64,000 nt of DNA from Pseudomonas sp. B21-023. GTDB lineage: Bacteria > Pseudomonadota > Gammaproteobacteria > Pseudomonadales > Pseudomonadaceae. Below, piece by piece: positions 36,275-45,657 of this stretch. The notes beneath the pieces were generated by a model, which saw only the letters and a list, made by a program, of their open reading frames with translations, ran no database searches and was not told the DNA's origin. Made by a program: the position numbers and the translations under genes. The stretch spans positions 823,501 to 887,500 of the forward strand of contig NZ_CP087190.1 in NCBI RefSeq assembly GCF_024749165.1. Reading direction: 5' to 3'. Position 1 is the first letter of the stretch. The number at the start of each line of letters is the position of its first letter.

Positions 36275-38907
36275 GTGGTGGCTTGTTCGACCGCTGGTTC
36301 GCCGCGCCGGCCCCCGCCCAGGTGCCCGAGGCGACACCCGCCGTGGGCCTGCAACTGTGGCTCGACGACCAGGCGCGGGTGCTGCGCCTGGCCGGCCCGC
36401 TGCGCAGCCTGCTGGCATTGCCCGGCCAGGCTGGCGCGCGGGTGCACGACTACCTTGAGCGACACAGCTGGCTGGTGCTCGAAGGCCACCCCGCCGACTG
36501 GCAGGGGCAGCCACTGGACCTGGATTTCCATACGGTCATGGGCCACGCCCTGCATACCCGTGGCTGGCTGCAACGTCACGAGCAGGGCTGGATGCTGCAA
36601 CTGTTCGATATCGGCGACCTGCTCCGCGAACAGCGCTGGGATCGCCAGCGGCCGCTGCTCGGGGAGATCGGCCATGCCCTGCGCGAATGCGGTGCCGAGC
36701 GCCTGGCGCAGACGGTGCGCGAGCAGTTGCGCAGCCTCGCCGAGCACTGGCAGGCGGCCGCGCTGCGCCTGGTACTGCGCGAACCGGGCGGCTGGCGCCA
36801 CTTCGCCAGTAGCGACGATGCCTGGCCCTGGCCCGATGACCGTCGGTTGCGGGACAGACTGGACCAGTGGCCGACCCAGACCCTGATCGAGGTGCGCGAC
36901 GACCCTGAATTGCTCGCTCTGTGCGGAGGTGCCTCGCTGTTCCTGGTGCCCTATCGGCAAGGGCTGGAGGCCGAGGCCTGGATGTTGTGCGCCGGGGCGC
37001 ACCAGGTGCCTGCGGTCGACATGGCCATGGCCCTGGTGCGCAGCTTGACCGAGCCGCTGCTGGTACGTCATCGCCGCCAGCAACTGCAGCACCAGGCCCA
37101 TCACCTTGACGACCTGCAGCAGCAGTTGGGCGCGGGGTGGTGGGAGTGGCCGGCGCATGGCGACCTGCAACTGGACCCGGCCCTGGCCGCGACCTTGGGT
37201 CTCGACGGCCGGGTCGGGCTGGACCAGTGGCTTGCCCGCCTGCACCCGGCCGACCGCGAGCCGGCGCAGCTGGCCCTGGACCAGGCCCGTGCCGGGCAGG
37301 CATTGAGCCTGGGCGTGCGCCTGCTGGACCGTGACCCGCTCGTGGCGCCGCGCTGGTTCCATTGGGCCGGTCAAGGCCGGGGCGGCCAACTGCGCGGTTT
37401 CCTGCTCGATATCAGCGCCCTCAAGGCCCAGGAGCAGCAGGCCGGCGCGGCCCGGGCGCGGCTGGAGAACCTGATTGCCCGCTCACCCGCGGTGATCTAC
37501 GTGCAACGCTATGCCGAGGGCGCGCTGCACGGCGATTTCTACAGTGCCAGCCTGGCGCCGTTGCTGGGCTGGGAGGCCGACGGCGAACTCGCCCGCCAGC
37601 CGGGCCTGGCGGTGCACCCCGATGACCGGCCGCTGTGGCTGGAGCGCACCCGCAGCCTGCTGCGCGATGGCCTGGTGCGTTGCCGCTATCGCCTGCGTGA
37701 CCACCTTGGTGGTTACCACTGGATGCTCGATGAGGCCCGACTGCTGCGTGACGACCTCGGCCAGCCGCTGGAAGTGGTCGGCCTGTGGCTGGACGTCAGC
37801 GAAGCCACCGAGGCCGCCGAGCGCATGCGCCAGAGCGAGGAACGCTATCGGGTGCTGGTGGAGGACTCGCCGGCGATGATCTGCCGCTATCGCCCGGACC
37901 TCACCGTGCTGTTCGGCAACCGGCCGTTGGCCGATTACCTGGGTTGCACGCCCGAGCAGTTGCAGGGTGCCGACCTGGGCCAATGGTTGTCCGCCGACCA
38001 GCGCGATGCATTTCTTCAGCGCCTGCGGGCACTGACGCCCGAGCAACCGGTGAGCAGCGCGGAGATCTGCCTGCAGTTGCCTGGCCGTGAGCATGCCTGG
38101 TGGGTCTGGGCCGACCGCGGCCTGTTCGACGGCGAAGGCCGCCTGCTCGAGGTGCAGGCCGTGGGCCGCGACAACACCGAGGTGCGGCGCAGCCAGCAGC
38201 AGCTGTTGCAGGGTGCCAAGATGGCCACCCTCGGCGAGTTGGCCACCGGCCTGCTGCACGAGATCAACCAACCGCTCAACGTGATGCGCATGGCGGTGGT
38301 CAATGCGCTCAAGCGCCTGGAGAACGGCGCCGCCGATCCGGCCTACCTGGAGGACAAGTTGCGCCGAATCGAGGCGCAGGTAGCGCGCGCTGCCCGGCTG
38401 GTCGAGCACATGCGCGTATATGGCCGGCGTTCGACGGTCGAGTGCGAGCGCTTCGCCGCGTGGGGCGCGGTGCAGGGCGCCCGGGGGTTGCTCGAGGAGG
38501 GCTTGCGCGGCAAGGGCGTGGCGCTGCACCTCGAGTCGCCCGAGGCGATGCCGCAAGTGCTCGGGCATCAGGACCAGCTGGAGCAGGTGCTGATCAACCT
38601 GATGGTCAACGCCCGCGATGCCTTGCTCGAGCAACAGGTGGCGCAGCCCTGGATCCGCGTGCGCCAGGCGCTGCATGGTGAACGGCTGTGGCTGCTGGTG
38701 GAGGACAATGCCGGCGGCATCGATGCGCGGCTGCACGAGCGGATCTTCGAACCCTTTTTCACCACCAAGCCGGCCGGTGTTGGCACCGGCCTGGGGCTAT
38801 CGGTCAGCCACGGCATCGTCAGCCAGATGGGTGGCGAGCTGACGGTGAACAACACGCCCGAGGGCGCGTGCTTTCGCATCGAGCTGCCGGTTCACTGCAC
38901 CAGCTGA
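36271..38907 (+). CDS. pprA: PprA-like PAS-containing sensor histidine kinase
   Basis: Soluble hybrid-free sensor kinase of 878 residues without clear transmembrane helices. The N-terminal roughly 380 residues have no recognised motif. They precede two PAS domains (about 400-520, VIYVQRYAEG; about 525-640, ERYRVLVEDSPAMICRYRPD). The HisKA segment LLHEINQPLNVMRMAVVNAL has the phospho-acceptor His663. The catalytic domain has an N box (LINLMVNARDALL), G1 (VEDNAGGID) and G2 (GTGLGLSVS). A GTG start overlaps the pseudopilin stop. Its partner should be PprB. The 3' end overlaps convergent tadG by 16 bp. Confidence 0.9.
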   Translation: MSGGLFDRWFAAPAPAQVPEATPAVGLQLWLDDQARVLRLAGPLRSLLALPGQAGARVHDYLERHSWLVLEGHPADWQGQPLDLDFHTVMGHALHTRGWLQRHEQGWMLQLFDIGDLLREQRWDRQRPLLGEIGHALRECGAERLAQTVREQLRSLAEHWQAAALRLVLREPGGWRHFASSDDAWPWPDDRRLRDRLDQWPTQTLIEVRDDPELLALCGGASLFLVPYRQGLEAEAWMLCAGAHQVPAVDMAMALVRSLTEPLLVRHRRQQLQHQAHHLDDLQQQLGAGWWEWPAHGDLQLDPALAATLGLDGRVGLDQWLARLHPADREPAQLALDQARAGQALSLGVRLLDRDPLVAPRWFHWAGQGRGGQLRGFLLDISALKAQEQQAGAARARLENLIARSPAVIYVQRYAEGALHGDFYSASLAPLLGWEADGELARQPGLAVHPDDRPLWLERTRSLLRDGLVRCRYRLRDHLGGYHWMLDEARLLRDDLGQPLEVVGLWLDVSEATEAAERMRQSEERYRVLVEDSPAMICRYRPDLTVLFGNRPLADYLGCTPEQLQGADLGQWLSADQRDAFLQRLRALTPEQPVSSAEICLQLPGREHAWWVWADRGLFDGEGRLLEVQAVGRDNTEVRRSQQQLLQGAKMATLGELATGLLHEINQPLNVMRMAVVNALKRLENGAADPAYLEDKLRRIEAQVARAARLVEHMRVYGRRSTVECERFAAWGAVQGARGLLEEGLRGKGVALHLESPEAMPQVLGHQDQLEQVLINLMVNARDALLEQQVAQPWIRVRQALHGERLWLLVEDNAGGIDARLHERIFEPFFTTKPAGVGTGLGLSVSHGIVSQMGGELTVNNTPEGACFRIELPVHCTS

Positions 38908-40846
38908 GCGTGGCCGCTGGAGCAACTGAGGTTGGCGCCGACCTCGGCGTTGGCCAGGTCGATGCCCAGGACCTTGAGCAAGCCGTTCACCAGTGGATCG
39001 AGCAGGGGGCTGAGCAGGTTCCTGATGATCGGCTCGAGGATGTTCTTCACCCCGTCCAGCAGGCCGGCGGTGAGCACCAGCACCTGGCCGAGGCCGCTGT
39101 TGGCAGTGGGCCTGTAGGCTTCCAGATGTACACCGGCAAGTGTGCCGGACAGGCTGCCCACCACCTGGGCCTGGTCGCTATCCATGGGCTGGAACATCGG
39201 ATCCTGGCCGATATTTCGCGGTGCATGGTCGTCGGCGAAGACCAGTGGTTTTTCCGTCGGGCTGCTGCCGAGCAGCTTGGTGTCCACCCGCAGGCCGATG
39301 CCGCCGCCGGCATAGGGCACGCGTGTGCCGCAGGAGGGCGGCAGGATCAGCAGGCGGCTGCAGACGTTGGTGCCGATATCGATGACCGGCAGGGCCTGTA
39401 CCTTGACGAAGTCAGGCCCATTGCTGAGGAACTCGGCCGGTGAGTCGAACTTGCCGATCGCGATCCTCGCTGCCGAGCGCTGGGTGAGGGTGGTCAGGCT
39501 CTTGGGCGCGCAGCTGTAGTTGTCGGGCGGGGCCGGGGCAAGCGGCTGGTGCCTTCGGCCACTTCGATGCCGATATCGATATGCACCTGGCTGTCCAGCA
39601 GCTTGATGTCGCTGACCTTGCACGGGATGCCCAGGGCGCAGGTCAGCGACTGCACGGTGCCCAGCAGGTTCAGGCTGAGCAGGTTGTTGAGCACGTTGGT
39701 CAAGGGCGCCGCCAGGTCCAGCACGGCATTGAGCAACCCGGCGATGCCGGTCAGCAGGGGCAGGTCCAGTGATACCAGCGCGCGGATCTGTGCGGTATGG
39801 ACGCGCAACTCATCGCTGCGCGGGTCGCCCACGGCGGAGTTCTGCGGGGGCTGGATCACCTTCAGGTACACGCGGCCATTGATCAAACCCAGTGCGGTGA
39901 TAGGGATCTCGGCATTCACGGCTTGTCGATTAGCCGCCAGCTGAATCATCGCCTGGACCAGTTGCAGCACTTGCACGTTCGCGTCCAGGCCAGCCTGGAC
40001 GGTGCCGGTCTGCAGGTTGAGCAACTGCCCCAGGGTGATCGGCCCTTTCAGGTCCGCGGCGAGTTTGAGCAGATCGCCGGTCACCTCCACGGCGGCGCCG
40101 CTTTGCTGCAGAACCTTGACGGCGACTTTCAGCAGATTTTCGGCAGTGGTCTGGAAGTCGAGTAGTTGCTGGTAGTCCCCCAGGTTCAGCCCCAGTTCGG
40201 TAGACAGTGCGTCGAGGTAGTTGAGCAGGTTGAGCTGGGTATCGGCGATGCCTTGCCAGCCCAGCACGGTGAGTTGCGTGCTGGCGCCGATGGCCTTCAG
40301 CAGGGCGTTGAGAATGGCCGACTGCATCGAACTGACCTGCAGCAGTGTGCTGCGAATGCTCAGCATTGCCTGGGGCGGCCCTGGGCTTGCGGCCACCGCG
40401 CTGGCGCGCAGGGTGGTGGTGCGGGCGATGGCACCGCCCTGCACCAGCGCGTAGATGCCACCGGCGAAGCTGGTGACCACCACATTGCTGACCTCGACCT
40501 TGATCGCCTCGTTGCGCTGATTGTCGGCAGTGAAGGTGCGCAGGTTGTCATTGCCGGTGCGCAGGTAGCCGCAGCTGGCGATCAGCGGATTGAGCGGCGA
40601 ATGGCCGTTGCGGGTGGCGGCGGTGCGGGCCAGGGTGGATGCCTGCGGGCCGCTGCCGGTGCAGGCGCCGTCATGCTCGGCGGCTTCCAGCGCAGCCATG
40701 TCGGCGATGCGTTGCAGCTTGCGTTGTTCGAGGTAGAGGCGGCCGCTGTCGACGGTCAGGAGCATGAACACCAGGGCCAGGCCCATGGTCAGCGCGGCCA
40801 TCAGGCCGATCGCGCCGCGTTGGCGCACAACGGAACGGGGAACCAC
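38892..40846 (-). pseudogene. tadG: tadG, Flp pilus assembly protein, interrupted by a frameshift near 39529-39538
   Basis: TadG-type pseudopilin with one N-terminal transmembrane helix (GAIGLMAALTMGLALVFMLL) and a long extracytoplasmic part. The GTG at 40846 has AAGGAG five bases upstream. The first frame runs to a stop at 39494-39496. The remaining roughly 210 codons (from APAPPDNYSCAPKSL to the end at 38892) are in another frame. One extra C in either of two C4 runs (plus-strand G4 at 39529-39532 or 39535-39538) would restore a continuous reading frame of about 651 residues. It may be a sequencing error or a real lesion. In P. aeruginosa tadG lies between the tad operon and pprB; here it lies beyond pprA. 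Confidence 0.82.
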
Positions 40847-40962
40847 GGGCACTCCTTTGCCGGCCTGTGGCCCGGCAGCGCGGCGGCGGTGCAAGGAGTG
40901 TAGTCAAGGTGATGGCAAGTTGCCTTGATCGAAGTGCCTCGCCCAAGCGGCGCATCGCAGGG

Positions 40963-40985
40963 GCGGGGCAGCGGGTTTGCCCCGC
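40963..40985. repeat. REP-like hairpin upstream of tadG / after the first DUF4136 gene
   Basis: GCGGGGCA/TGCCCCGC arms with a 7-base loop, flanked by ATCGC/GCGAT-type ends, in the 149-bp gap between tadG and the DUF4136 gene. Confidence 0.5.
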
Positions 40986-40995
40986 GATCAGGGAC

Positions 40996-41556
40996 TCAAT
41001 GTGGCGGGTAGTTGCTCAGTACCTGGGTCACGGTCTTCTGGATCGCCGCGTTGCGTTCCTGCGGGCTGGGCGGGTAGTTGTTCATGATCTGCTCGGCGCT
41101 GCCACGCCACACCAGCTTGCCGTCACGCCCGTCGAACAGGTCGACCTGGATGGTCGCCACCTTGTAGTCGACGCTGCGGGTCTCGTTGTACATCGGCCCG
41201 CCCCAGTAGCCTCCCCAGTAACCCCCCCAGGCGCCGCCGTAGTTGGTGGTGATCTGCTGTTGGCGATCTTCGACGATCAGGTAGGCGCGCACCTTCACAT
41301 CGGCCCGGGCACTGCCCTGGACCGGGCGCAGGCCACGCTGGTCGAGCTGGCCGGCGACCGCCTGGCGGATGCGCTGCTCGGTCAGGTCGCTCTTGATCCG
41401 TGGATCGTCCGGACGGTATTGCAGGGCCGGCTCCTGCCAGGCCCAACTGCGGTAGGCGGCGAAGTCGCGGCTGGCATCGAAGTCCTGCTGCACGTTGTTA
41501 CTCGAACAGGCCGCCAGCAGCAGGGCGAAGGACAGAAGTACGAGACGGCGCAACAT
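40996..41556 (-). CDS. DUF4136 lipoprotein
   Basis: Predicted lipoprotein of 186 residues (lipobox LLLAAC, Cys17) with a DUF4136 domain (QDFDASRDFAAYRSWAWQEP through VQVDLFDG-type TIQVDLFDGRDGKLVWRGSA). A Gly/Trp/Tyr-rich insert (GGAWGGYWGGYWGGPMYNE) lies mid-protein. It follows a paralogue by 19 bp on the same strand, indicating tandem duplication. Function is unknown. It is probably exported to the outer membrane, since position +2 is Ser rather than Asp. Confidence 0.85.
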   Translation of the reverse strand: MLRRLVLLSFALLLAACSSNNVQQDFDASRDFAAYRSWAWQEPALQYRPDDPRIKSDLTEQRIRQAVAGQLDQRGLRPVQGSARADVKVRAYLIVEDRQQQITTNYGGAWGGYWGGYWGGPMYNETRSVDYKVATIQVDLFDGRDGKLVWRGSAEQIMNNYPPSPQERNAAIQKTVTQVLSNYPPH

Positions 41557-41575
41557 GATGGTTCTCCGTAAAGGG

Positions 41576-42208
41576 TCAGCTGGGAGGATAGCCGCTCATC
41601 GCCTTGCTCACCGACTCGCGCAGGGCGCTTTCGCGTTCACGCGGCGAGTCTTTGTCGCTGCCGCTTTCGGCGCTGGCGCTCCACACCGGCTGGCCGTTGC
41701 GGGCATCGAACAGGTCGATGCGCACCACCATCACCTCGACCTGGTAGGTGCGCACGATCGGCACGCTGCCATAGGCGCCATAACCATTGCGGTAGCCGCC
41801 GTAGCCGACGTTGCCATAGGGGTAGGGGCCGTAATAGGGATCGTAGTCGTAGTCGCGCACCTGGCGCAGGCGCCGCTCCAGGCGCACGTCGGCGCTGACC
41901 AGCAGGTCGGCAGGGGCATTGTGGGCCGGGCGCAGGCCGTGCTGGTCGAGGGCGCTGCTCACCGCGTCGGCCAGCTGGCCCGGCGTGGCGTTCGCCAGGC
42001 CGCCGGGGGGCTGGCTGTTGCGCCAGCTCCAGCTGCGGTAACGGCCATAGTCGCGCGGTGGCGTGGGGTAGGCGCTGGCGTCGAAAGTGCCGGCGGCCTG
42101 GGGCGGTGCCGGTGGCAGCGGCTTGCCGCTGGCGACATAGGGGTTGCTGCCCTGGCAGGCGGCCAGGGCAAGGGGGAGCAGGGCCAGGCAGAACAGACGG
42201 TACGGCAT
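41576..42208 (-). CDS. DUF4136 lipoprotein, paralogue of its neighbour
   Basis: Predicted lipoprotein of 210 residues, lipobox LALAAC with Cys18. The DUF4136 domain includes [19 protein letters not shown] and [20 protein letters not shown], and a Tyr/Gly-rich insert ([20 protein letters not shown]) resembles the one in its neighbour. AGGAGGATAC precedes the ATG. It lies 20 bp downstream of cmoM on the same strand and is probably co-transcribed with it. Function is unknown. Confidence 0.85.
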   Translation of the reverse strand: MPYRLFCLALLPLALAACQGSNPYVASGKPLPPAPPQAAGTFDASAYPTPPRDYGRYRSWSWRNSQPPGGLANATPGQLADAVSSALDQHGLRPAHNAPADLLVSADVRLERRLRQVRDYDYDPYYGPYPYGNVGYGGYRNGYGAYGSVPIVRTYQVEVMVVRIDLFDARNGQPVWSASAESGSDKDSPRERESALRESVSKAMSGYPPS

Positions 42209-42228
42209 GTATCCTCCTGGCGGGCGGG

Positions 42229-42978
42229 TCAGTGGGGTCGGCAGATCCAGTGCAGGTAACGACCCAAGCCGGCGAAGCTGGGGTGGCGCCGGTGCGCCAG
42301 CTCCATCTCCAGCAGGTCGAGTAGCTCGGCCTTGGCCTGGAACTCCTTGGGCATGTAGTCGTGGAACACCCGCACGCCGCTTTCGCTTTCGACCTGCCAC
42401 ATGGGATCAAGTTGCGCCTTGAGCTCGCGTGGATCAAGTGGTTTCTGTGGCGTCAGGCTCTGCTTCTCGCCGGCCAGGCGGTTGTGCCGCAGCTTGCGGA
42501 AATGCCCCTTGAGCAGGTTGCGGTAGACCAGCGCGTCGCGGTTGTAGAAGGCCAGCGACAGCCAGCCGCCCGGCGCGGTCAGCTGGTGCAGCACCGGCAG
42601 GATGCTTTCGGGTTCGGCCAGCCATTCGAGCACCGCGTGGCACAGCACCAGGTCGTAGGGCTCGGTGAGCTGGCCAAGCAGGTCCTGCCAGGGGGCCTGG
42701 ATGAACGTGGCCTGCTGGCCGGCCTCGGCGAAGCGCGCACGGGCGCCGTCGAGCATCGGCGCGGCGGGCTCGGCGAGAGTCAGTTGGTGGCCACGCTGGG
42801 CCAGCCACAGGGCCATGTGGCCCAGGCCGGCGCCGATGTCGAGCACCCGCAGCGGGCGCTCGGGCAACGTTTCGGCCAGGTCGGCCTGGAGCACCGCCAG
42901 GCGGATCGCCCCCTTGGCGCCGCCATAGATCTTCTCGGCGAAGCGGCTGGCCAGTTCATCGAAATGACGGTCGTTCAT
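42229..42978 (-). CDS. cmoM: CmoM, tRNA 5-carboxymethoxyuridine methyltransferase
   Basis: SAM-dependent methyltransferase of 249 residues that converts cmo5U34 to mcmo5U34 in tRNA. The N-terminus [20 protein letters not shown] and following [13 protein letters not shown] match E. coli CmoM (MQDRNFDDIAEKFSRNIYG...). The SAM-binding motif is [19 protein letters not shown], with [20 protein letters not shown] further on. The ATG overlaps the stop of the MazG-type gene (ATGA), so both are translated together. Confidence 0.93.
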   Translation of the reverse strand: MNDRHFDELASRFAEKIYGGAKGAIRLAVLQADLAETLPERPLRVLDIGAGLGHMALWLAQRGHQLTLAEPAAPMLDGARARFAEAGQQATFIQAPWQDLLGQLTEPYDLVLCHAVLEWLAEPESILPVLHQLTAPGGWLSLAFYNRDALVYRNLLKGHFRKLRHNRLAGEKQSLTPQKPLDPRELKAQLDPMWQVESESGVRVFHDYMPKEFQAKAELLDLLEMELAHRRHPSFAGLGRYLHWICRPH

Positions 42979-43280
42979 TTGGCGAAGCGCCTTTCGCTGT
43001 CGGCGAGTTTGGCCCGCACCACCTCGTTCATGTCCAGGCCAAGTTCGCTGCACAACAGCAGCAGGTAGAGGACGATATCGCCCACTTCCTGGCCGGCGTG
43101 GGCAAGCTGGTCGGCAGGCAGCTGGCGGGACTGGTCTTCGCTCAGCCACTGGAAGATCTCCACCAGCTCGGCCATTTCGACGCTGGCGGCCATGGCCAGG
43201 TTCTTCGGGCTGTGGAAAACCCGCCAGTCGTTGGTGTCGCGGATGCGGTGCAGGCGTTCGGTCAGTTCTTGCAGGTTCAT
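42975..43280 (-). CDS. MazG-like nucleotide pyrophosphohydrolase (RS21-C6/dCTPase type)
   Basis: A 101-residue all-helical NTP pyrophosphatase that likely hydrolyses non-canonical (d)NTPs. Metal-binding residues fit the EXXE...EXXD pattern: EMAELVEIFQW then GQEVGDIVLYLLLL. The GGAGACC site precedes the ATG; 15 further upstream in-frame residues are not conserved. It is the first gene of the run MazG-cmoM-DUF4136-DUF4136 on the minus strand. Confidence 0.88.
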   Translation of the reverse strand: MNLQELTERLHRIRDTNDWRVFHSPKNLAMAASVEMAELVEIFQWLSEDQSRQLPADQLAHAGQEVGDIVLYLLLLCSELGLDMNEVVRAKLADSERRFAK

Positions 43281-43336
43281 CGGGGTCTCCTCGTGGCGCA
43301 TAGCTTCCGGCGAGGTTCCTTGCAAAGCAAGCCCGA

Positions 43337-44188
43337 TCAGCGTGCGCGCCAGCTGCCAACCATGTGCACCAGCCCGCCGTGGCCATCCAGGCGCAGCTCG
43401 CCGGCCGGCCCTGCCGCGCTGGCGCTCAGCACTACCTCCGACGGCAGGCGCACCGGCTTGTGGAAGTCCACCGCGAATTCATATCCGGCTTTAGGCAGGT
43501 GTCCCTGCAGCGCCGCCAGCGCCATGGCCTTGCTCCACATGCCATGGGCGATGGCCTTGGGGAAACCGAACAGACGTGCGCTGAGGCTGCTCAGGTGGAT
43601 CGGGTTGTAGTCGCCGCAGACCCTGGCATAGCGCCGGCCGATGTCGCTGTCGGCGTACCAGCGGGTGGTCTCTGGCAGCGCAACGGGTGCTTCTGTGGTA
43701 GCGGTGGTGGCCTGTTGCTCGAGCTTGAGGCCGCGCACCAGCATGCGGCTGGTCTCGCGCCAGAGCAGCCCGAGCCCGTCCTCGGCTTCGGTCACCAGGT
43801 CGAAAGTGCCACCCTTTTCGTGAGGCTGCAGGTTGTCGGCGTACACCACGAAGTGCAGCCCATCGATGCCGCCCAGCGGGCGCAGCACCTGCAGGCTGTT
43901 GTGCAGGTGAACCAGCCCGAGCAGGGGGAAGGGGAAGTCGTCGCCGGTAAGCAACTGCAATTGCAGGCTGAAGGCCATGACGTGTGGGTAGGTGCCGGGC
44001 AGGCGGCCGTCATCGGCGAAGTGGCAGAGCCGACGATAGGCCGCCAGGTTGGCGCCGTCGACCCGCAGGTAGCAGCGCAGGCCTGTCTCCGGTAGCTGGC
44101 TGCCACGGATCTTGCGTTTGCCCAGGGCGCGCAGGTAGAGGTTCAGGCGTGAGTCGGGGCTGTGCAGGTCGTGCCAAGGTCGGGTCAT
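43337..44188 (-). CDS. MaoC-like (R)-specific enoyl-CoA/acyl dehydratase with double hot-dog fold
   Basis: Dehydratase of 283 residues. The C-terminal hot-dog domain has the hydratase-2 motif YARVCGDYNPIHLS, with catalytic Asp193 and His198. The N-terminal half is a second, non-catalytic hot-dog. It starts two bases after the stop of the SDR gene, with GGGAG upstream. Together with the adjacent 3-oxoacyl reductase and thiolase it forms a set for making or degrading (R)-3-hydroxyacyl chains. Its preferred carrier (CoA or ACP) and chain length cannot be read from sequence. Confidence 0.9.
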   Translation of the reverse strand: MTRPWHDLHSPDSRLNLYLRALGKRKIRGSQLPETGLRCYLRVDGANLAAYRRLCHFADDGRLPGTYPHVMAFSLQLQLLTGDDFPFPLLGLVHLHNSLQVLRPLGGIDGLHFVVYADNLQPHEKGGTFDLVTEAEDGLGLLWRETSRMLVRGLKLEQQATTATTEAPVALPETTRWYADSDIGRRYARVCGDYNPIHLSSLSARLFGFPKAIAHGMWSKAMALAALQGHLPKAGYEFAVDFHKPVRLPSEVVLSASAAGPAGELRLDGHGGLVHMVGSWRAR

Positions 44189-44190
44189 GG

Positions 44191-45543
44191 TCAGGCTCCC
44201 ATCAAGGCCTGGCCGCAGACCCGCAGGGCCTGGCCGTTGACCGCGCCGGAACCTGGCTGGCTGAGCCAGGCGATGGCCTCGGCGACATCCTGCGGCAAGC
44301 CGCCCTGGCCGAGTGAACTCAGGCGCCGGCCGGCCTCGCGCAGGCCCATGGGCATGGCCGCGGTCATGTGCGTTTCGATAAAGCCCGGCGCCACGGCGTT
44401 GATACTGGCGCCCTGTTCGGCCAGGCGCGGCGCCCAGGCCTGGGCGAAACCAATCAGCCCAGCCTTGCTGGCCGCATAGTTGGACTGGCCGCGGTTGCCG
44501 GCGATGCCGCTGACCGAGGCGAGCAGGGTGATGCGGGCGTCGCGGTGCAGCTTGCCACCCTCGAACAGTGCCTGGGTCAGCACCTGCGGGGCCTTGAGGT
44601 TGACGGCCAGCACCGCGTCCCAGTATTCCGGGGTCATGTTGGCAAGGGTCTTGTCGCGGGTGATGCCGGCGTTGTGCACCACGATGTCCAGGCCTTGCGG
44701 CAAGGCTTCGAGCAACTGCGCGGCGGCATCGGCGGCGCAGATGTCCAGGGCCAGGGCACGGCCGCCCAGGCGCGCGGCGAGGGCGTCGAGGTCGCGCTGC
44801 GCCTGGGGCACGTCGAGCAAGGTCACTTCGGCGCCATCGCGGGCCAGGGTTTCGGCGATGGCAGCGCCGATACCGCGCGCGGCACCGGTGACCAGGGCGT
44901 GACGGCCGGCCAGCGGGCGGGTCCAGTCTTCGACCTGGGTGGCGCACGCCGACAGGCGCAGGACCTGGCCGGAAACGAACGCACTCTTGGGCGAGAGGAA
45001 GAAGCGCAGCGCGCCTTCGAGCTGGTCTTCGGCGCCGTCACCGACATACAAGAGGTTGGCCGTGGCGCCGTTGCGCAACTCCTTGGCCAGCGAACGGCTG
45101 AAACCCTCCAGGGCGCGTTGGGCGACACTGGCTTGTGCATCGTCCAGGCTTTCCGGGGCGCGCCCCAGGATCACCACATGGGCGCTGGGGGCCAGGCTGC
45201 GCAGCAAGGGCTGGAAGAATTCGCTCAACTGCTTGAGCGCATCGCTGTCGGACAAGTGACTGGCATCGAACACCACGGCCTTGAGTTTCGGCCCCAGGCC
45301 CGCGACCCAGGCGGGGGCGTCAAGCGCTTCGGCGTCGAAGCCGTAGCAATCGGCGGTCAGGCGTGGGGCGATAGCCGCGACCTGGCTGGCCAACGGGCCG
45401 CCACCGAGCACCAGCGCGCCTTCGATGGGGCGCAGGCGCCCGGCCTGCCAGCGCTCCAGCGGCACCGGGCGCGGCAGGCCGAGGGCATCGACCAGTTTGC
45501 GGCCAAGGGTGGAGTTGGCAAAGCCCAGATAGCGGTCGCTCAT
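44191..45543 (-). CDS. Two-domain 3-oxoacyl reductase (FabG4-type short-chain dehydrogenase)
   Basis: NAD(P)-dependent reductase of 450 residues. The N-terminal roughly 210 residues form a flavodoxin/Rossmann-like domain without catalytic residues. The C-terminal SDR domain starts with TGAARGIG at 219-226 and has HNAGIT. Its catalytic triad is about Ser345 (SVSGIAG), Tyr356 and Lys360 (NYAASKAG). This architecture is that of high-molecular-weight FabG (FabG4). CAGGGAG precedes the ATG. It is in an operon with the MaoC gene and divergent from the thiolase gene. Confidence 0.92.
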   Translation of the reverse strand: MSDRYLGFANSTLGRKLVDALGLPRPVPLERWQAGRLRPIEGALVLGGGPLASQVAAIAPRLTADCYGFDAEALDAPAWVAGLGPKLKAVVFDASHLSDSDALKQLSEFFQPLLRSLAPSAHVVILGRAPESLDDAQASVAQRALEGFSRSLAKELRNGATANLLYVGDGAEDQLEGALRFFLSPKSAFVSGQVLRLSACATQVEDWTRPLAGRHALVTGAARGIGAAIAETLARDGAEVTLLDVPQAQRDLDALAARLGGRALALDICAADAAAQLLEALPQGLDIVVHNAGITRDKTLANMTPEYWDAVLAVNLKAPQVLTQALFEGGKLHRDARITLLASVSGIAGNRGQSNYAASKAGLIGFAQAWAPRLAEQGASINAVAPGFIETHMTAAMPMGLREAGRRLSSLGQGGLPQDVAEAIAWLSQPGSGAVNGQALRVCGQALMGA

Positions 45544-45657
45544 GTACGGTTCTCCCTGAAGGCAAGCATGCAAGTGTGGACCAACTTTGTGGCAGGGTCG
45601 TTCGAATCCGCGAAAAGAACCTAGGCTTAGAGTCAAATTGTTTCAGGAGGAACAGGC

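Noticed and set aside
38892..39623. A separate 243-residue gene after tadG
   Set aside because: Its first roughly 30 residues are out-of-frame tadG sequence and the rest continues the TadG C-terminus. One missing base explains both pieces better than two genes.
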